Virus record (IMG/VR): IMGVR_UViG_3300027969_000347
Span: 1-28,361 of that record
Length of the DNA stretch: 28,361 nucleotides
Strand: one strand, 5' to 3'
DNA from: a virus
Position 1 is the stretch's first letter; each line of letters begins with the position of its first letter. Shown here one piece after another: positions 1-7,298 of this stretch. The position numbers and the translations under genes were made by a program. The notes beneath the pieces are model-generated. The model was not told the origin of the DNA, searched no databases, and saw nothing but the letters and a program-made list of their open reading frames with translations.

Positions 1-1
1 T

Positions 2-307
2 CAGACTGTGCGCTCTAGTGGAGCATTAAGTTTTTTTGCTGACCTCCAAATATTTAATAATTCTAGTGGCACAGAACGCGCCCGTATCGACTCCAGCGGT
101 AACGTAGGGATAGGGACGAGTTCGCCTTCAGCTTCCGCAATTCTAGACGCACAGAGCACCACTAAAGGTGTGCGTATGCCTAACATGACCACTACGCAGA
201 AGAACGCTATTTCTAGCCCTGCTGCTGGCCTTATGGTGTTTGATACCACTCTTGCAAAACTGTGTGTTTATTCCGGCTCTGCATGGCAGACCATTACTTC
301 TATTTAA
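2..307 (+). CDS. Tail fibre protein, C-terminal fragment (5' end outside window)
   Basis: The reading frame is open from the first complete codon, so this is the 3' end of a longer gene; the GTG at position 8 is unlikely to be the true start. The visible 101 residues contain the motif IDSSGNVGIGTSSP, a repeat common in trimeric phage tail fibres, followed by a compact end domain rich in Thr, Ser and Ala (ILDAQST...GLMVFDTT...YSGSAWQTI). I read it as the distal, receptor-facing part of a fibre. It lies just upstream of a small gene with a good ribosome-binding site and the lysis cassette, a usual place for fibre genes. No catalytic or autoproteolytic chaperone motif is visible. Confidence in a fibre role is good; the receptor cannot be inferred. 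Confidence 0.75.
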   Translation, partial: QTVRSSGALSFFADLQIFNNSSGTERARIDSSGNVGIGTSSPSASAILDAQSTTKGVRMPNMTTTQKNAISSPAAGLMVFDTTLAKLCVYSGSAWQTITSI

Positions 308-320
308 CAAAGGAAATATC

Positions 321-614
321 ATGACTACATACAACTGGCAAATCGTACAGACTGACTACTTGGTAGCAGATGGATTCATCACCACGGCGCACTGGACTGT
401 AAACGCTATAGACGGTGATTACTCCGCTGGTTCATACGGCACTTGCGGCTTTGCTACTGCGACCCCTGCTATCCCCTATGCCCAAGTAACTGAGCAAGAG
501 GTGCTGAACTGGTGCTGGGCTAACGGCGTGGACAAGGACGCAACAGAGGCTAACCTTGCTGCACAGATTGCTTTGCAAAAGGCTCCAGTGACTGCAACCG
601 GAGTACCCTGGTGA
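321..614 (+). CDS. Small fibre-adjacent protein of unknown function, 97 aa
   Basis: ATG at 321 is preceded by an AAAGGA element at 309-314, so this start is preferred over the upstream in-frame ATG at 240, which would overlap the fibre gene. The protein opens MTTYNWQIVQTDYLVADG and has a Trp/Tyr-rich, beta-strand-like first half (residues 1-55) and an Ala/Glu-rich helical second half. I know similar small proteins next to fibre genes in phages of environmental proteobacteria, without an assigned function. It could be a fibre cap, assembly factor or minor virion protein. There is no signal peptide or membrane segment. The stop codon overlaps the next start (TGATG), which suggests translational coupling to the membrane protein downstream. 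Confidence 0.65.
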   Translation: MTTYNWQIVQTDYLVADGFITTAHWTVNAIDGDYSAGSYGTCGFATATPAIPYAQVTEQEVLNWCWANGVDKDATEANLAAQIALQKAPVTATGVPW

Positions 615-847
615 TGGACAAGCCAGAAATTGACCCTGTACGCTATGGAGTCCTCTGGCAGAAGGTCCAGGATTACGAGCGCCGGTTTGATGACATGAGC
701 GCCAAGATCGACAAGATGGAGTCATCTATCGAAACCCTGGTGGCTATGGCAAACCAGGGTAAGGGTGGTTTCTGGATGGGCATGGTTATTGTTTCTGCCA
801 TTGGAAGTCTTTTAGGTTATTTCGCGCACTTACTTGGCAAGCCGTGA
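614..847 (+). CDS. Small coiled-coil membrane protein, holin-like (XhlA-type layout)
   Basis: 77 residues from ATG 614, which overlaps the preceding TGA; a GTG at 611 is an alternative start. Residues about 14-44 form a heptad-like charged helix (YERRFDDMSAKIDKMESSIETL) and residues about 51-74 a single hydrophobic segment (FWMGMVIVSAIGSLLGYF). N-terminal coiled coil plus C-terminal membrane helix is the layout of XhlA-like lysis accessory proteins and some small holins, and the endolysin lies 1.1 kb downstream in the same direction. The membrane topology is read directly from sequence; the lysis role is inference from layout and position. It could also be a tail-associated membrane protein. 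Confidence 0.6.
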   Translation: MDKPEIDPVRYGVLWQKVQDYERRFDDMSAKIDKMESSIETLVAMANQGKGGFWMGMVIVSAIGSLLGYFAHLLGKP

Positions 848-853
848 TCCAAA

Positions 854-1324
854 ATGATCGACCCTATCACCGCCTTTGCGACTGCCCAAGCCGCGATAAA
901 GGGGGTGCAGGCTGCCATCAAGATGGGCAAGGACATCCACGCCATTGGTGGCGAGATGATGAAGTTTTTCGAGGCAAAGGACATAGTACAGAAGGAAGCG
1001 TCCAAGCCTAAGAGCAGTTTTGCTAAGTCAGATACGGCAAGAGCTTTTGAGATAGTGATGCAGGCCAAGCAGTTGGCAGATGCTGAGAGAGAGTTAAATA
1101 ATTACATGGTGATGTCTGGTAATGCCGACCTTTGGCAGCAGTTGATGGTGGAGAGAAACAACATCATCCAAAAGCGTAAGGTAGAAGAAATACTGGCAGA
1201 GAATCACGCCAAGAAACGTAAGGCAGAGATAGAGGATTTATTGACCTGGCTTATTGGCGGAGCCTTGGCTCTGCTCTTATTAGGTTTATGTTTTTGGTGG
1301 ACAACACTACTTTTGGAGAAATAA
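854..1324 (+). CDS. Membrane-anchored alpha-helical protein of the lysis region, 156 aa
   Basis: Not a family I can name with certainty. The first 35 residues are Ala/Ile-rich and amphipathic (MIDPITAFATAQAAIKGVQ), the middle (50-128) is strongly helical and charged, and residues about 130-152 are a single membrane segment (LLTWLIGGALALLLLGLCFW). The order helical body, then C-terminal anchor, would fit a tail-anchored inner-membrane protein. It sits between two other membrane proteins and ends one base before the next ATG (TAA|ATG at 1322-1327), so the genes are probably co-translated. A spanin-like or antiholin-like role is possible but not shown; there is no lipobox or obvious periplasmic domain. 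No strong ribosome-binding site precedes 854. Confidence 0.6.
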   Translation: MIDPITAFATAQAAIKGVQAAIKMGKDIHAIGGEMMKFFEAKDIVQKEASKPKSSFAKSDTARAFEIVMQAKQLADAERELNNYMVMSGNADLWQQLMVERNNIIQKRKVEEILAENHAKKRKAEIEDLLTWLIGGALALLLLGLCFWWTTLLLEK

Positions 1325-1840
1325 ATGCTTACGATCCTATCTACTCTTATCTCTTTCTTGATGGGTGGACTACCCAAACTTCTAGACTTTTTCCAAGACT
1401 GCAATGACAAGAAGCACGAGCTGGCGCTGGCACAGTTACAAATTGAGCGTGAACTAGAACTGCGCAAAGCTGGCTTTGAGGCGCAGGAACGCATAGAGCA
1501 GATACATAGCCAGCAACTAGAACTAGAGACTAGCGCCAAGGCTAATGAGAACCTGGTTAACGCTCAGGTGGCTGAGATGAGCGCCATTTATAAGCATGAT
1601 GAGTCTCTTGGAGAGGGAACATCACAGTGGATAAAAGACCTGCGTGCTGGTACGCGCAGTTTCATCACTATGGGATTTTTCTTCCTGCTGTGCTTTGTTG
1701 ATGTTGGTATGTTTATCTACGGGTACAACAATGGCGTTGCATTCCCTGCGCTGGCTGACAAATTGTGGGATAGCAATACCCAGGCACTGTTTGCTTCTAT
1801 CGTAGCATTTCACTTTGGTGGCAGAGCCTTTGGAAAATGA
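1325..1840 (+). CDS. Probable holin, 3TM (gene-transfer-agent holin) type
   Basis: 171 residues. Hydrophobic stretches lie at about 1-22 (MLTILSTLISFLMGGLPKLL), 113-134 (FITMGFFFLLCFVDVGMFIY) and 152-166, with a long charged coiled coil (28-90) between the first two. The RAGTRSFIT motif before the second membrane segment and the FHFGGRAFGK end agree with the '3TM holin' family known from gene transfer agents and phages. Such proteins are thought to permeabilise the inner membrane and release the endolysin. The start directly abuts the previous stop, and the stop overlaps the next start (ATGA at 1837-1840). The family call rests on layout and the two motifs. Confidence 0.6.
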   Translation: MLTILSTLISFLMGGLPKLLDFFQDCNDKKHELALAQLQIERELELRKAGFEAQERIEQIHSQQLELETSAKANENLVNAQVAEMSAIYKHDESLGEGTSQWIKDLRAGTRSFITMGFFFLLCFVDVGMFIYGYNNGVAFPALADKLWDSNTQALFASIVAFHFGGRAFGK

Positions 1841-1989
1841 TCTGGACCCTGGTGCTAGTTACAGGTATCAACATGAACTCAATAATGATCGTCGGTTATT
1901 TTGAGGTGGAGTCTGCCTGCCAGAAGGCGGCTAAAGAGTGGCGCGAGCTGGGCTACAAAGTAGGGTGCGTGCAAACGCAAAAGAAATGA
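1837..1989 (+). CDS. 50-aa secreted or membrane mini-protein with two cysteines
   Basis: ATG 1837 overlaps the holin stop (ATGA), and the TGA at 1987-1989 overlaps the endolysin ATG at 1986 in the same way, so it is coupled on both sides. Translation begins MIWTLVLVTGINMNSIMIVG and ends GYKVGCVQTQKK. The first 20 residues are hydrophobic and could act as an uncleaved signal or membrane anchor; Cys28 and Cys44 flank an AAKEW helix and would be able to pair in the periplasm. The pattern hydrophobic start, 'ESAC..AA', then 'GC' resembles small phage proteins of the DUF1482 type, whose function is unknown. Its place between holin and lysozyme suggests a role in lysis timing or envelope disruption, which is inference. 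Confidence 0.6.
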   Translation: MIWTLVLVTGINMNSIMIVGYFEVESACQKAAKEWRELGYKVGCVQTQKK

Positions 1990-2462
1990 AAGTCTCAGCA
2001 AAAGCACTATCCATGATTAAGCACCACGAGGGGACCAGGCAGCGTCCTTATCGTTGTCCGGCTCTGCTTTGGACTGTTGGCGTTGGCCATGTACTGTATC
2101 CAGCACAGGGTAAGCTAAAGCTAGAAGAACGCAATGGATACCCATTGAGGCCAGAGGATGACCGCCAATGGAGTATGGAGGAGGTAGATGGAATACTTGC
2201 AGCAGACCTGGAGCGCTTTGAGCGCGGCGTGGAACGATTCTGTCCTGTTGTTCTTACACAAGGTCAGTTTGATGGTCTTGTCAGTTTCTCTTTTAATGTG
2301 GGCCTTGGGACACTCCAGCGTAGTACGCTACGCCAAAAAGTGCTACGCCTTGATATGGAAGGTGCTGCGGAGGAACTTTTAAAATATTGCATGGCCGGTG
2401 GTAAGCCTTTAAAGGGTTTGCAGAATCGGCGCAAAGATGAGCGCGTCCTATTTTTGTCCTAA
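1986..2462 (+). CDS. Endolysin, GH24 lysozyme
   Basis: 158 residues from ATG 1986, which overlaps the preceding TGA; an in-frame upstream start near 1938 would lie inside the 50-aa gene and is less likely. GH24 enzymes hydrolyse the MurNAc-GlcNAc bond of peptidoglycan. The family triad spacing E-(8)-D/C-(5)-T is present as Glu15 (KHHEG), Cys24 (YRCPA) and Thr30 (WTVGVGH). The remaining hallmarks follow: QFDGLVSFSFNVG (about 114-126) and the C-terminal KGLQNRRKDE motif. Length matches family members of about 150-165 residues. There is no N-terminal signal-anchor stretch, so export should depend on the upstream holin. Cys in place of the second catalytic residue is a known variant (as in phage P1 Lyz). 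Confidence 0.92.
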   Translation: MKVSAKALSMIKHHEGTRQRPYRCPALLWTVGVGHVLYPAQGKLKLEERNGYPLRPEDDRQWSMEEVDGILAADLERFERGVERFCPVVLTQGQFDGLVSFSFNVGLGTLQRSTLRQKVLRLDMEGAAEELLKYCMAGGKPLKGLQNRRKDERVLFLS

Positions 2463-2480
2463 TGGTGGCACAATAAAACT

Positions 2481-3119
2481 ATGGCCATACAGCAAAAACT
2501 TGAGACTCCGACGCCTCCAAACCTGGGATATCCACCAGAGTTATACGAGCGCCGTAATTTCAATGAGTCCAATGGGTCACTCAATGCTTACTTTAGGAAG
2601 GTGACAGCGGTACTTGGAGCATTGTTTGGCGTTAAGGGCAGCCGGTACATCAATGCCCCGTATGGCGCCTTTCAGAGCACAGTAGACCAGACGGCAGCGG
2701 CTATCAATACCGCATACGCCATGACGTTTAATACGACTGATTTCACTAATGGAATAACTGTTGTAAGCAATTCGCGTATCACGGTCACCGACTCCGGCAT
2801 CTACAACTTGCAGTGGTCTGGGCAGTTTGAGAATACAGCCAGCCAGGACCATGATGTCAGGGTGTGGATCAAGATCAACGGGACAAACCTTGTCGGCTCT
2901 ACAGGATTTGCTGGGATACCATCTAAGCATGGATCAGTCAATGGCCACACGATAGTTGCCTGGAACTACTTTCTATCACTTGATGCCAACGACTACGTTC
3001 AGCTTTGGTGGGAGACTGATAGCACCGCAGTCAGCATCCAGGCATACGCTGCTGGATCATTTTATCCATCTACCGCGTCGCTGATTGCGACTATGCAATT
3101 TGTGTCTAACACAATGTGA
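2481..3119 (+). CDS. Virion appendage protein with C1q/TNF-like jelly-roll C-terminal domain
   Basis: 212 residues. Residues 1-55 (PPELYERRNFNESNGSLNAYFRKV) look like a conserved attachment segment; residues about 60-212 are beta-rich with the alternating pattern of a C1q/TNF-like jelly roll (TAYAMTFN, ITVTDSGIYNLQWSGQFEN, VRVWIKINGTNL, YVQLWWETDSTAVSIQA). Such domains trimerise and are found on head fibres or tail-associated spikes. It is followed within 10 bases by the probable tail hub gene, so it is likely a structural appendage. The jelly-roll assignment is pattern-based and cannot be proven without structure prediction; ligand unknown. A weak GGTGG element lies about 12 bases upstream of the ATG. 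Confidence 0.65.
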   Translation: MAIQQKLETPTPPNLGYPPELYERRNFNESNGSLNAYFRKVTAVLGALFGVKGSRYINAPYGAFQSTVDQTAAAINTAYAMTFNTTDFTNGITVVSNSRITVTDSGIYNLQWSGQFENTASQDHDVRVWIKINGTNLVGSTGFAGIPSKHGSVNGHTIVAWNYFLSLDANDYVQLWWETDSTAVSIQAYAAGSFYPSTASLIATMQFVSNTM

Positions 3120-3126
3120 GAACGTC

Positions 3127-4611
3127 ATGTACATACCCTTGAAAATACCACCAGGCATCTACCGTAACGGCACTGAGTACCAGTCATCTGGGCGCTGGTA
3201 CGACGCTAACCTGGTGCGCTGGTACGAGAACACTCTACGCCCTATTAACGGGTGGCGTAAGCGGATTACTGCTCAAACTGCAATGACAGGTAAGTGCAGG
3301 GGATTGCTTACATGGCGTGATAACACCAATGATCGTTGGATTGCAGCCGGTACTCATTCAAACCTATATGTAATGAACGAGTCAGGTACGCTAAAGGATA
3401 TCACTCCTACAGGTTTTACGACTGGCATTGCTGACGCTCAATCGTTTACTGGATATGGGTATGCTGCTTACGGATACTTTGCGTATGGCGTACAGCGTCC
3501 TGACATTGGAGACATCATCCCAGCAACTACCTGGTCAATGGATAATTTTGGTGAGTACCTTGTAGCGTGCAGCAGCTACGATAAGAAAATTTATCAATGG
3601 GCTTTAGACTTTGCAACGCCAACAAAGGCCACTGTAATCACCAATGCACCAGTAAACAACAATGCGGTAATGGTTACCGCTGACCGGATTGTGTTTGCCT
3701 TGGGTGCTGGAGGTAATGCCAGAAAGGTAGCATGGTCAGACCAAGAAAACAATACAGTTTGGACTGCCGCCATAGACAATTTGGCTGGTGATTACGAGCT
3801 ATCAACGCCAGGCACTTTGCTGGCCGGTAAGCGCGTCAAGGGTGTAAACCTACTGTTTACTGACGTTGACGTACACACAGCGCAGTACATTGGCGCGCCA
3901 TTCGTTTACGGGTTTGAGAAGGCAGGTAGCGGGTGCGGATTGATCTCAGCTCAGTCAGTTGCAGCCATAGACACCGCAGCAATTTGGATGAGTGGTAGTG
4001 GGTTTTGGATATATGACGGTTACGTCAAGCCATTGCCATGCGATGTATCAGACTACGTTTTTAACGACATAAACTTGACGCAAAAGTCAAAAATCTATGC
4101 CGTACACAATAGCAAATTTGGCGAGATATGGTGGTTTTACCCGTCAAATGACTCTAATGAGAACGATTCTTATGTGACGTATAACTATCGTGAGGGTCAC
4201 TGGAACATAGGCACATTGTCTCGCCTGGCGGGTACTGATGCTGGAGTGTTTACCTACCCTATCATGGTAGATAGCAGCGGCTACATTTACGAGCACGAGG
4301 TAGGATTTGCTTACGACTCTGCCACCTTGTACGCTCAATCTGGACCCATTGAGCTGGGGACAGGGGAAAACATTATGAACGTCAAGCAGGTTATTCCTGA
4401 CGAGCAGACTCTGGGTGAGGCGCTGGTTTCATTCACGTCAAGGTTCTATCCTACGGGCGCGGAGTCTACTTTCGGACCCTACACGGCGGCAAACCCTACC
4501 AGCGTCCGATTCTCAGGGCGCCAGGTTGAAGTCAAGGTCACGGGTAATACCTTGGCTGACTGGAGGATAGGGGTTATGCGCCTTGAGGCGACAGCCGGTG
4601 GGCGCCGGTGA
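3127..4611 (+). CDS. Tail hub/nozzle-like structural protein, 494 aa
   Basis: ATG 3127 (MYIPLKIPPGIYRNGTEYQS) is preferred over an upstream in-frame start at 3085, because the protein family I recognise starts with this motif. The N-terminal block continues GRWYDANLVRWYEN and PINGWRK, then repeated beta-strand blocks with W-D/Y spacing through most of the length (RGLLTWRDN, RWIAAGTHSNLYV, GEYLVACSSYDKKIYQW, IVFALGAGGNARKVAWSDQ), which suggests a beta-propeller. Homologues occur in podoviruses next to the internal virion proteins and probably form the tail tube or nozzle below the adaptor ring. This is a fold-pattern inference; the assignment to hub versus stabilisation protein is uncertain. 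Its TGA overlaps the GTG start of the next gene. Confidence 0.65.
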   Translation: MYIPLKIPPGIYRNGTEYQSSGRWYDANLVRWYENTLRPINGWRKRITAQTAMTGKCRGLLTWRDNTNDRWIAAGTHSNLYVMNESGTLKDITPTGFTTGIADAQSFTGYGYAAYGYFAYGVQRPDIGDIIPATTWSMDNFGEYLVACSSYDKKIYQWALDFATPTKATVITNAPVNNNAVMVTADRIVFALGAGGNARKVAWSDQENNTVWTAAIDNLAGDYELSTPGTLLAGKRVKGVNLLFTDVDVHTAQYIGAPFVYGFEKAGSGCGLISAQSVAAIDTAAIWMSGSGFWIYDGYVKPLPCDVSDYVFNDINLTQKSKIYAVHNSKFGEIWWFYPSNDSNENDSYVTYNYREGHWNIGTLSRLAGTDAGVFTYPIMVDSSGYIYEHEVGFAYDSATLYAQSGPIELGTGENIMNVKQVIPDEQTLGEALVSFTSRFYPTGAESTFGPYTAANPTSVRFSGRQVEVKVTGNTLADWRIGVMRLEATAGGRR

Positions 4612-4976
4612 CAGACTTGGATGACTTGCACAGGCTGCGCCAGCAGGTCGAATCGGCTTTAGAATACTCTGGAGGCACACACACATTTGACGATATAGCC
4701 CAGGCGGTTACCGAGAACAGGTTCCAAGTCTGGCCAGGCGTCAATTCTGTGGTGGTGACCGAGATCATTGTCTACCCGCGAATCAAGAACTTGCACTACT
4801 TCTTGGCTGGCGGCGACCTAGATGAACTCAAGCTGATGCGACCATACATCGAGCGTTGGGGCAAGAGTTTAGGTTGCACGCGAGTTACTCTCGCAGGGCG
4901 TCAGGGCTGGGCCAAGACGTTTCTGCGCGATGAAGGATACGAACCTAAGTGGTTCATTTTGAGCAAGGAACTTTGA
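4608..4976 (+). CDS. GNAT acetyltransferase-like small protein, 122 aa
   Basis: GTG at 4608 overlaps the previous stop (GTGA). The protein shows a GNAT-like sequence order: a strand with VVVTEIIVYPRIKNLHYFLAGG, a helix LDELKLMRPYIERWGKSLGC, then VTLAGRQGWAKTFLRDEGYEP, which resembles the acetyl-CoA-binding and 'GxxGY' end of GNAT enzymes. It is shorter than typical GNATs (about 150 residues) and the canonical Q/R-x-x-G-x-G/A pyrophosphate loop is not clear, so it may be a degenerate or purely structural member. I know similar proteins in the tail module of environmental podoviruses. Possible roles are modification of a virion protein or a fold reused for assembly. Confidence 0.5.
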   Translation: MTDLDDLHRLRQQVESALEYSGGTHTFDDIAQAVTENRFQVWPGVNSVVVTEIIVYPRIKNLHYFLAGGDLDELKLMRPYIERWGKSLGCTRVTLAGRQGWAKTFLRDEGYEPKWFILSKEL

Positions 4977-4977
4977 T

Positions 4978-6411
4978 ATGCCAGGACCAGGAAATAGACC
5001 AGAGACTCCAAGGATATATTCCCAAACACCAGGGCCTGGCATGGTTCCTGTTTACTCTGGTGTTGGACGTGATGGAAAGCCTACAGGCTTGTTAGGGTAT
5101 GAGCCAGACCTAAGTGGAGGAATAGTTGAAGTACCAAAACCATCAGAAGTAATTGCTTTAGAAAAAAAGATAGGAACAACTCTTGAGCCTTTCTATTCTC
5201 AAGGTAGTGCCCCTCATGGTGGTGTAAGAGATTCCGGTCCTCCTATTGGATACCGTTATGACAACGGTCAAAGCCAGTACGTTAACTATGATACAAGCGG
5301 AAATTATCAGAGTACGCAAGATAGAAATAACAGCCTATTACCAATGCTAGCCATTTTGGCGATGCCATTTATTGGGCCCGCTGCATTTGAGGCTTTAGGG
5401 TTAACTGGAGCTGGTGGCGCTGGCCTATTAGCTGACACCGCTGCGCTTGGTGCTGGCCAAGTTGCTGCTGCTGGAGAAACCGCCGCGCTTGGTACAACTG
5501 CTGCGAACTTAACGCCTGCTGCGATTGAATCATTATTGGGTACTGCTGGTTATGGAGCAAACGCATCTGCATTAGAGTTTGCAAAACAGTTAGGACTGAA
5601 CCTTGCAACAGTTGGTGCTGGTGCTAATTTACCTTTTCCTGGTGTAACGCCAACTCCTATTCCTACACCTACTCCACCAATACCAAAATTAACACCTGCT
5701 GCAATTGAATCGCTGTTAGGTACTTCTGGATATGGAACAAATGCTTCTGCATTAGAGTTTGCTAAACAGTATGGATTGGACCTTGCGACAGTTGGCTCTG
5801 GAGCAAATTTACCATTTGAAGGCGTGACCCCACCAACGCCACCAGTGCCAGAACCATCAAAACTCCCATCATGGGTAAACCCCACTAATGCATTACTAGC
5901 AGCAAGTGCCGTATCCAGCATTGCAAACGCAAACAAGACTGAACCCACAGCAGCGCCGTTCACAATGGCGCCGTATGTGCCGCCATCAGGTAGGCCATTC
6001 GCAAACATTGCAATGTCACCTATCGCAACCCCGTACACGCCGACAAGGATTCTTGGTCAGTATGATCCAACAATGACTCCTGGTGGCGTCTCTCCATACG
6101 AGCTAATCATGCAGCAGATGCAGGCGCCTAAGAACTTGTACGCTGACTTTGAGGCGGGTACAAATATTGGCGGGTTTGATCCGCAGAGGTTTGTTACTCC
6201 AGTAGCTGAAAACTACAAGGGCGGCATGATTGACAAGTCAAGGATGGTGGGTCCTAACCCTATGGGTCCAGATAACGGGTTTGCGTCTATTCAAGATGGC
6301 GAGTTTGTGATGAACCGAAAGGCTACACAAAAGTATGGCATTGAGCTAATGAACGCAATAAACAGTGGCAAGATTTCTAAGGGCAAGCTATCCGGCTTGC
6401 TGGAAGCATAA
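4978..6411 (+). CDS. Internal virion/tail protein with tandem 60-residue repeat
   Basis: 477 residues. An AAGGA element precedes ATG 4978. Residues 1-120 are Gly/Pro-rich and low complexity; about 121-175 is Ala/Gly-rich and hydrophobic (MLAILAMPFIGPAAFEALGL). Residues 178-237 and 238-about 295 are two copies of a unit beginning LTPAAIESLLGT and ending in a Pro/Thr-rich linker. The C-terminus (GPDNGFASIQDGEFVMNRKATQKYG, about 427-450) is a module I know from the ends of many phage tail or ejection proteins. Function is probably structural: a component ejected with DNA or attached to the tail. The upstream half is more A/T-rich in codon choice than the tail, which may reflect mosaicism. Confidence 0.65.
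   Translation: MPGPGNRPETPRIYSQTPGPGMVPVYSGVGRDGKPTGLLGYEPDLSGGIVEVPKPSEVIALEKKIGTTLEPFYSQGSAPHGGVRDSGPPIGYRYDNGQSQYVNYDTSGNYQSTQDRNNSLLPMLAILAMPFIGPAAFEALGLTGAGGAGLLADTAALGAGQVAAAGETAALGTTAANLTPAAIESLLGTAGYGANASALEFAKQLGLNLATVGAGANLPFPGVTPTPIPTPTPPIPKLTPAAIESLLGTSGYGTNASALEFAKQYGLDLATVGSGANLPFEGVTPPTPPVPEPSKLPSWVNPTNALLAASAVSSIANANKTEPTAAPFTMAPYVPPSGRPFANIAMSPIATPYTPTRILGQYDPTMTPGGVSPYELIMQQMQAPKNLYADFEAGTNIGGFDPQRFVTPVAENYKGGMIDKSRMVGPNPMGPDNGFASIQDGEFVMNRKATQKYGIELMNAINSGKISKGKLSGLLEA
5509..5862 (+). repeat. Two tandem copies of a 180-base coding repeat
   Basis: Copy 1 is 5509-5688 and copy 2 starts at 5689, in phase with the reading frame. The first 48 residues of the copies match at 42 positions, while I count 18 synonymous differences among the codons for identical residues. 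Each copy has an Ala-rich helix pair (AAIESLLG, ALEFAKQ) followed by LATVG and a Pro/Thr linker. Confidence 0.9.
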
Positions 6412-6422
6412 GGAGCACGATT

Positions 6423-7286
6423 ATGAGCAAAGGCGGCGGTCAGACACAAACTAGTACAACTAGCATTGATCCAGACATCAAGAGGGCGTACTTACAAAAC
6501 TATCAGGACGCGCAAAGCGTGGCGGCATCACTGCCGCAGCAGCAGTTTGCGCCAATGAACGCTATGTACCAACAAGGTGAGCAGGCGCTGACAAATGCAG
6601 CACTCGCCGGCCAGGGTCTTACGTCAGTGGACCAGGCTGCGGAGATGACTCGGCAGGCATCAGGTCCGCGTAACCTGTCGCTTGGACAGGGTCCTGGGAC
6701 ACTTGGCAGCTACATGAACCCGTACTCTCAAGGCGTGACTCAGAATGCTTTAGCTGACTTGGAGGCATCACGCCAGAACGCGATACGCCAGACTTCTCAG
6801 CAAGCGCAGCAGGCTCGTGCCTTTGGCGGTTCACGCCAGGGCGTAGCAGAGGCGCAGACAAACCTTGGATTTACCAAGCAATCTGGCGACCTATCGGCTC
6901 GCCTTAATGAACAAGCCTTCAACCAGGCTATGGGTGCGCAGCAGCAAGACCTTTCCCGCCAGATGATGGGTGCGGGTCAATTGAGTGGCATTGGTGGCCA
7001 GCAGCAGCAATTGCGTCTTGGTGGTGCGCAGCAGGTTATGGGAGCCGGTGGCGCACGCCAGCAACTTGAGCAGCAGCAGCTCGATGCTATGCGCAACCTG
7101 GCCACACAGCGCCTTGGTATCCAGCAGACTGCTTTGGGTATGCAGCCAGGTAATCTTGGACAGACTACCACCACACCGATGTACCAAAACCGTGTTGGTG
7201 GTGCTTTGGGTGGTGCTCTTGCTGGAAACCAAATTGGTGGTGGATGGGGCGCCGCACTCGGTGGCCTGCTTGGATACTTCGGTTAA
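6423..7286 (+). CDS. Internal virion (DNA-ejection) protein, 287 aa, Gln/Gly/Ala-rich
   Basis: AGGAG precedes the ATG by a standard distance. The sequence is dominated by Gln, Ala, Gly and short helices. A recognisable core, YMNPYSQGVTQNALADLE followed by RQTSQQAQQARAFGGSRQG (about 98-145), recurs in ejection proteins of short-tailed phages. The last 30 residues are glycine-rich and hydrophobic (GGALGGALAGNQIGGGWGAAL), suited to membrane insertion after ejection. Three such genes follow one another, as do the internal core proteins of T7-like and P22-like phages, so a role in forming the conduit through the envelope is likely. The specific function of this member cannot be assigned. Confidence 0.7.
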   Translation: MSKGGGQTQTSTTSIDPDIKRAYLQNYQDAQSVAASLPQQQFAPMNAMYQQGEQALTNAALAGQGLTSVDQAAEMTRQASGPRNLSLGQGPGTLGSYMNPYSQGVTQNALADLEASRQNAIRQTSQQAQQARAFGGSRQGVAEAQTNLGFTKQSGDLSARLNEQAFNQAMGAQQQDLSRQMMGAGQLSGIGGQQQQLRLGGAQQVMGAGGARQQLEQQQLDAMRNLATQRLGIQQTALGMQPGNLGQTTTTPMYQNRVGGALGGALAGNQIGGGWGAALGGLLGYFG

Positions 7287-7298
7287 AGGGGACACATC

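Noticed and set aside
5550-6038. Minus-strand frame of 162 codons inside the repeat gene
   Set aside because: Val/Gly-rich shadow produced by the Ala/Pro/Thr repeats of the plus-strand gene; no neighbours in that direction.
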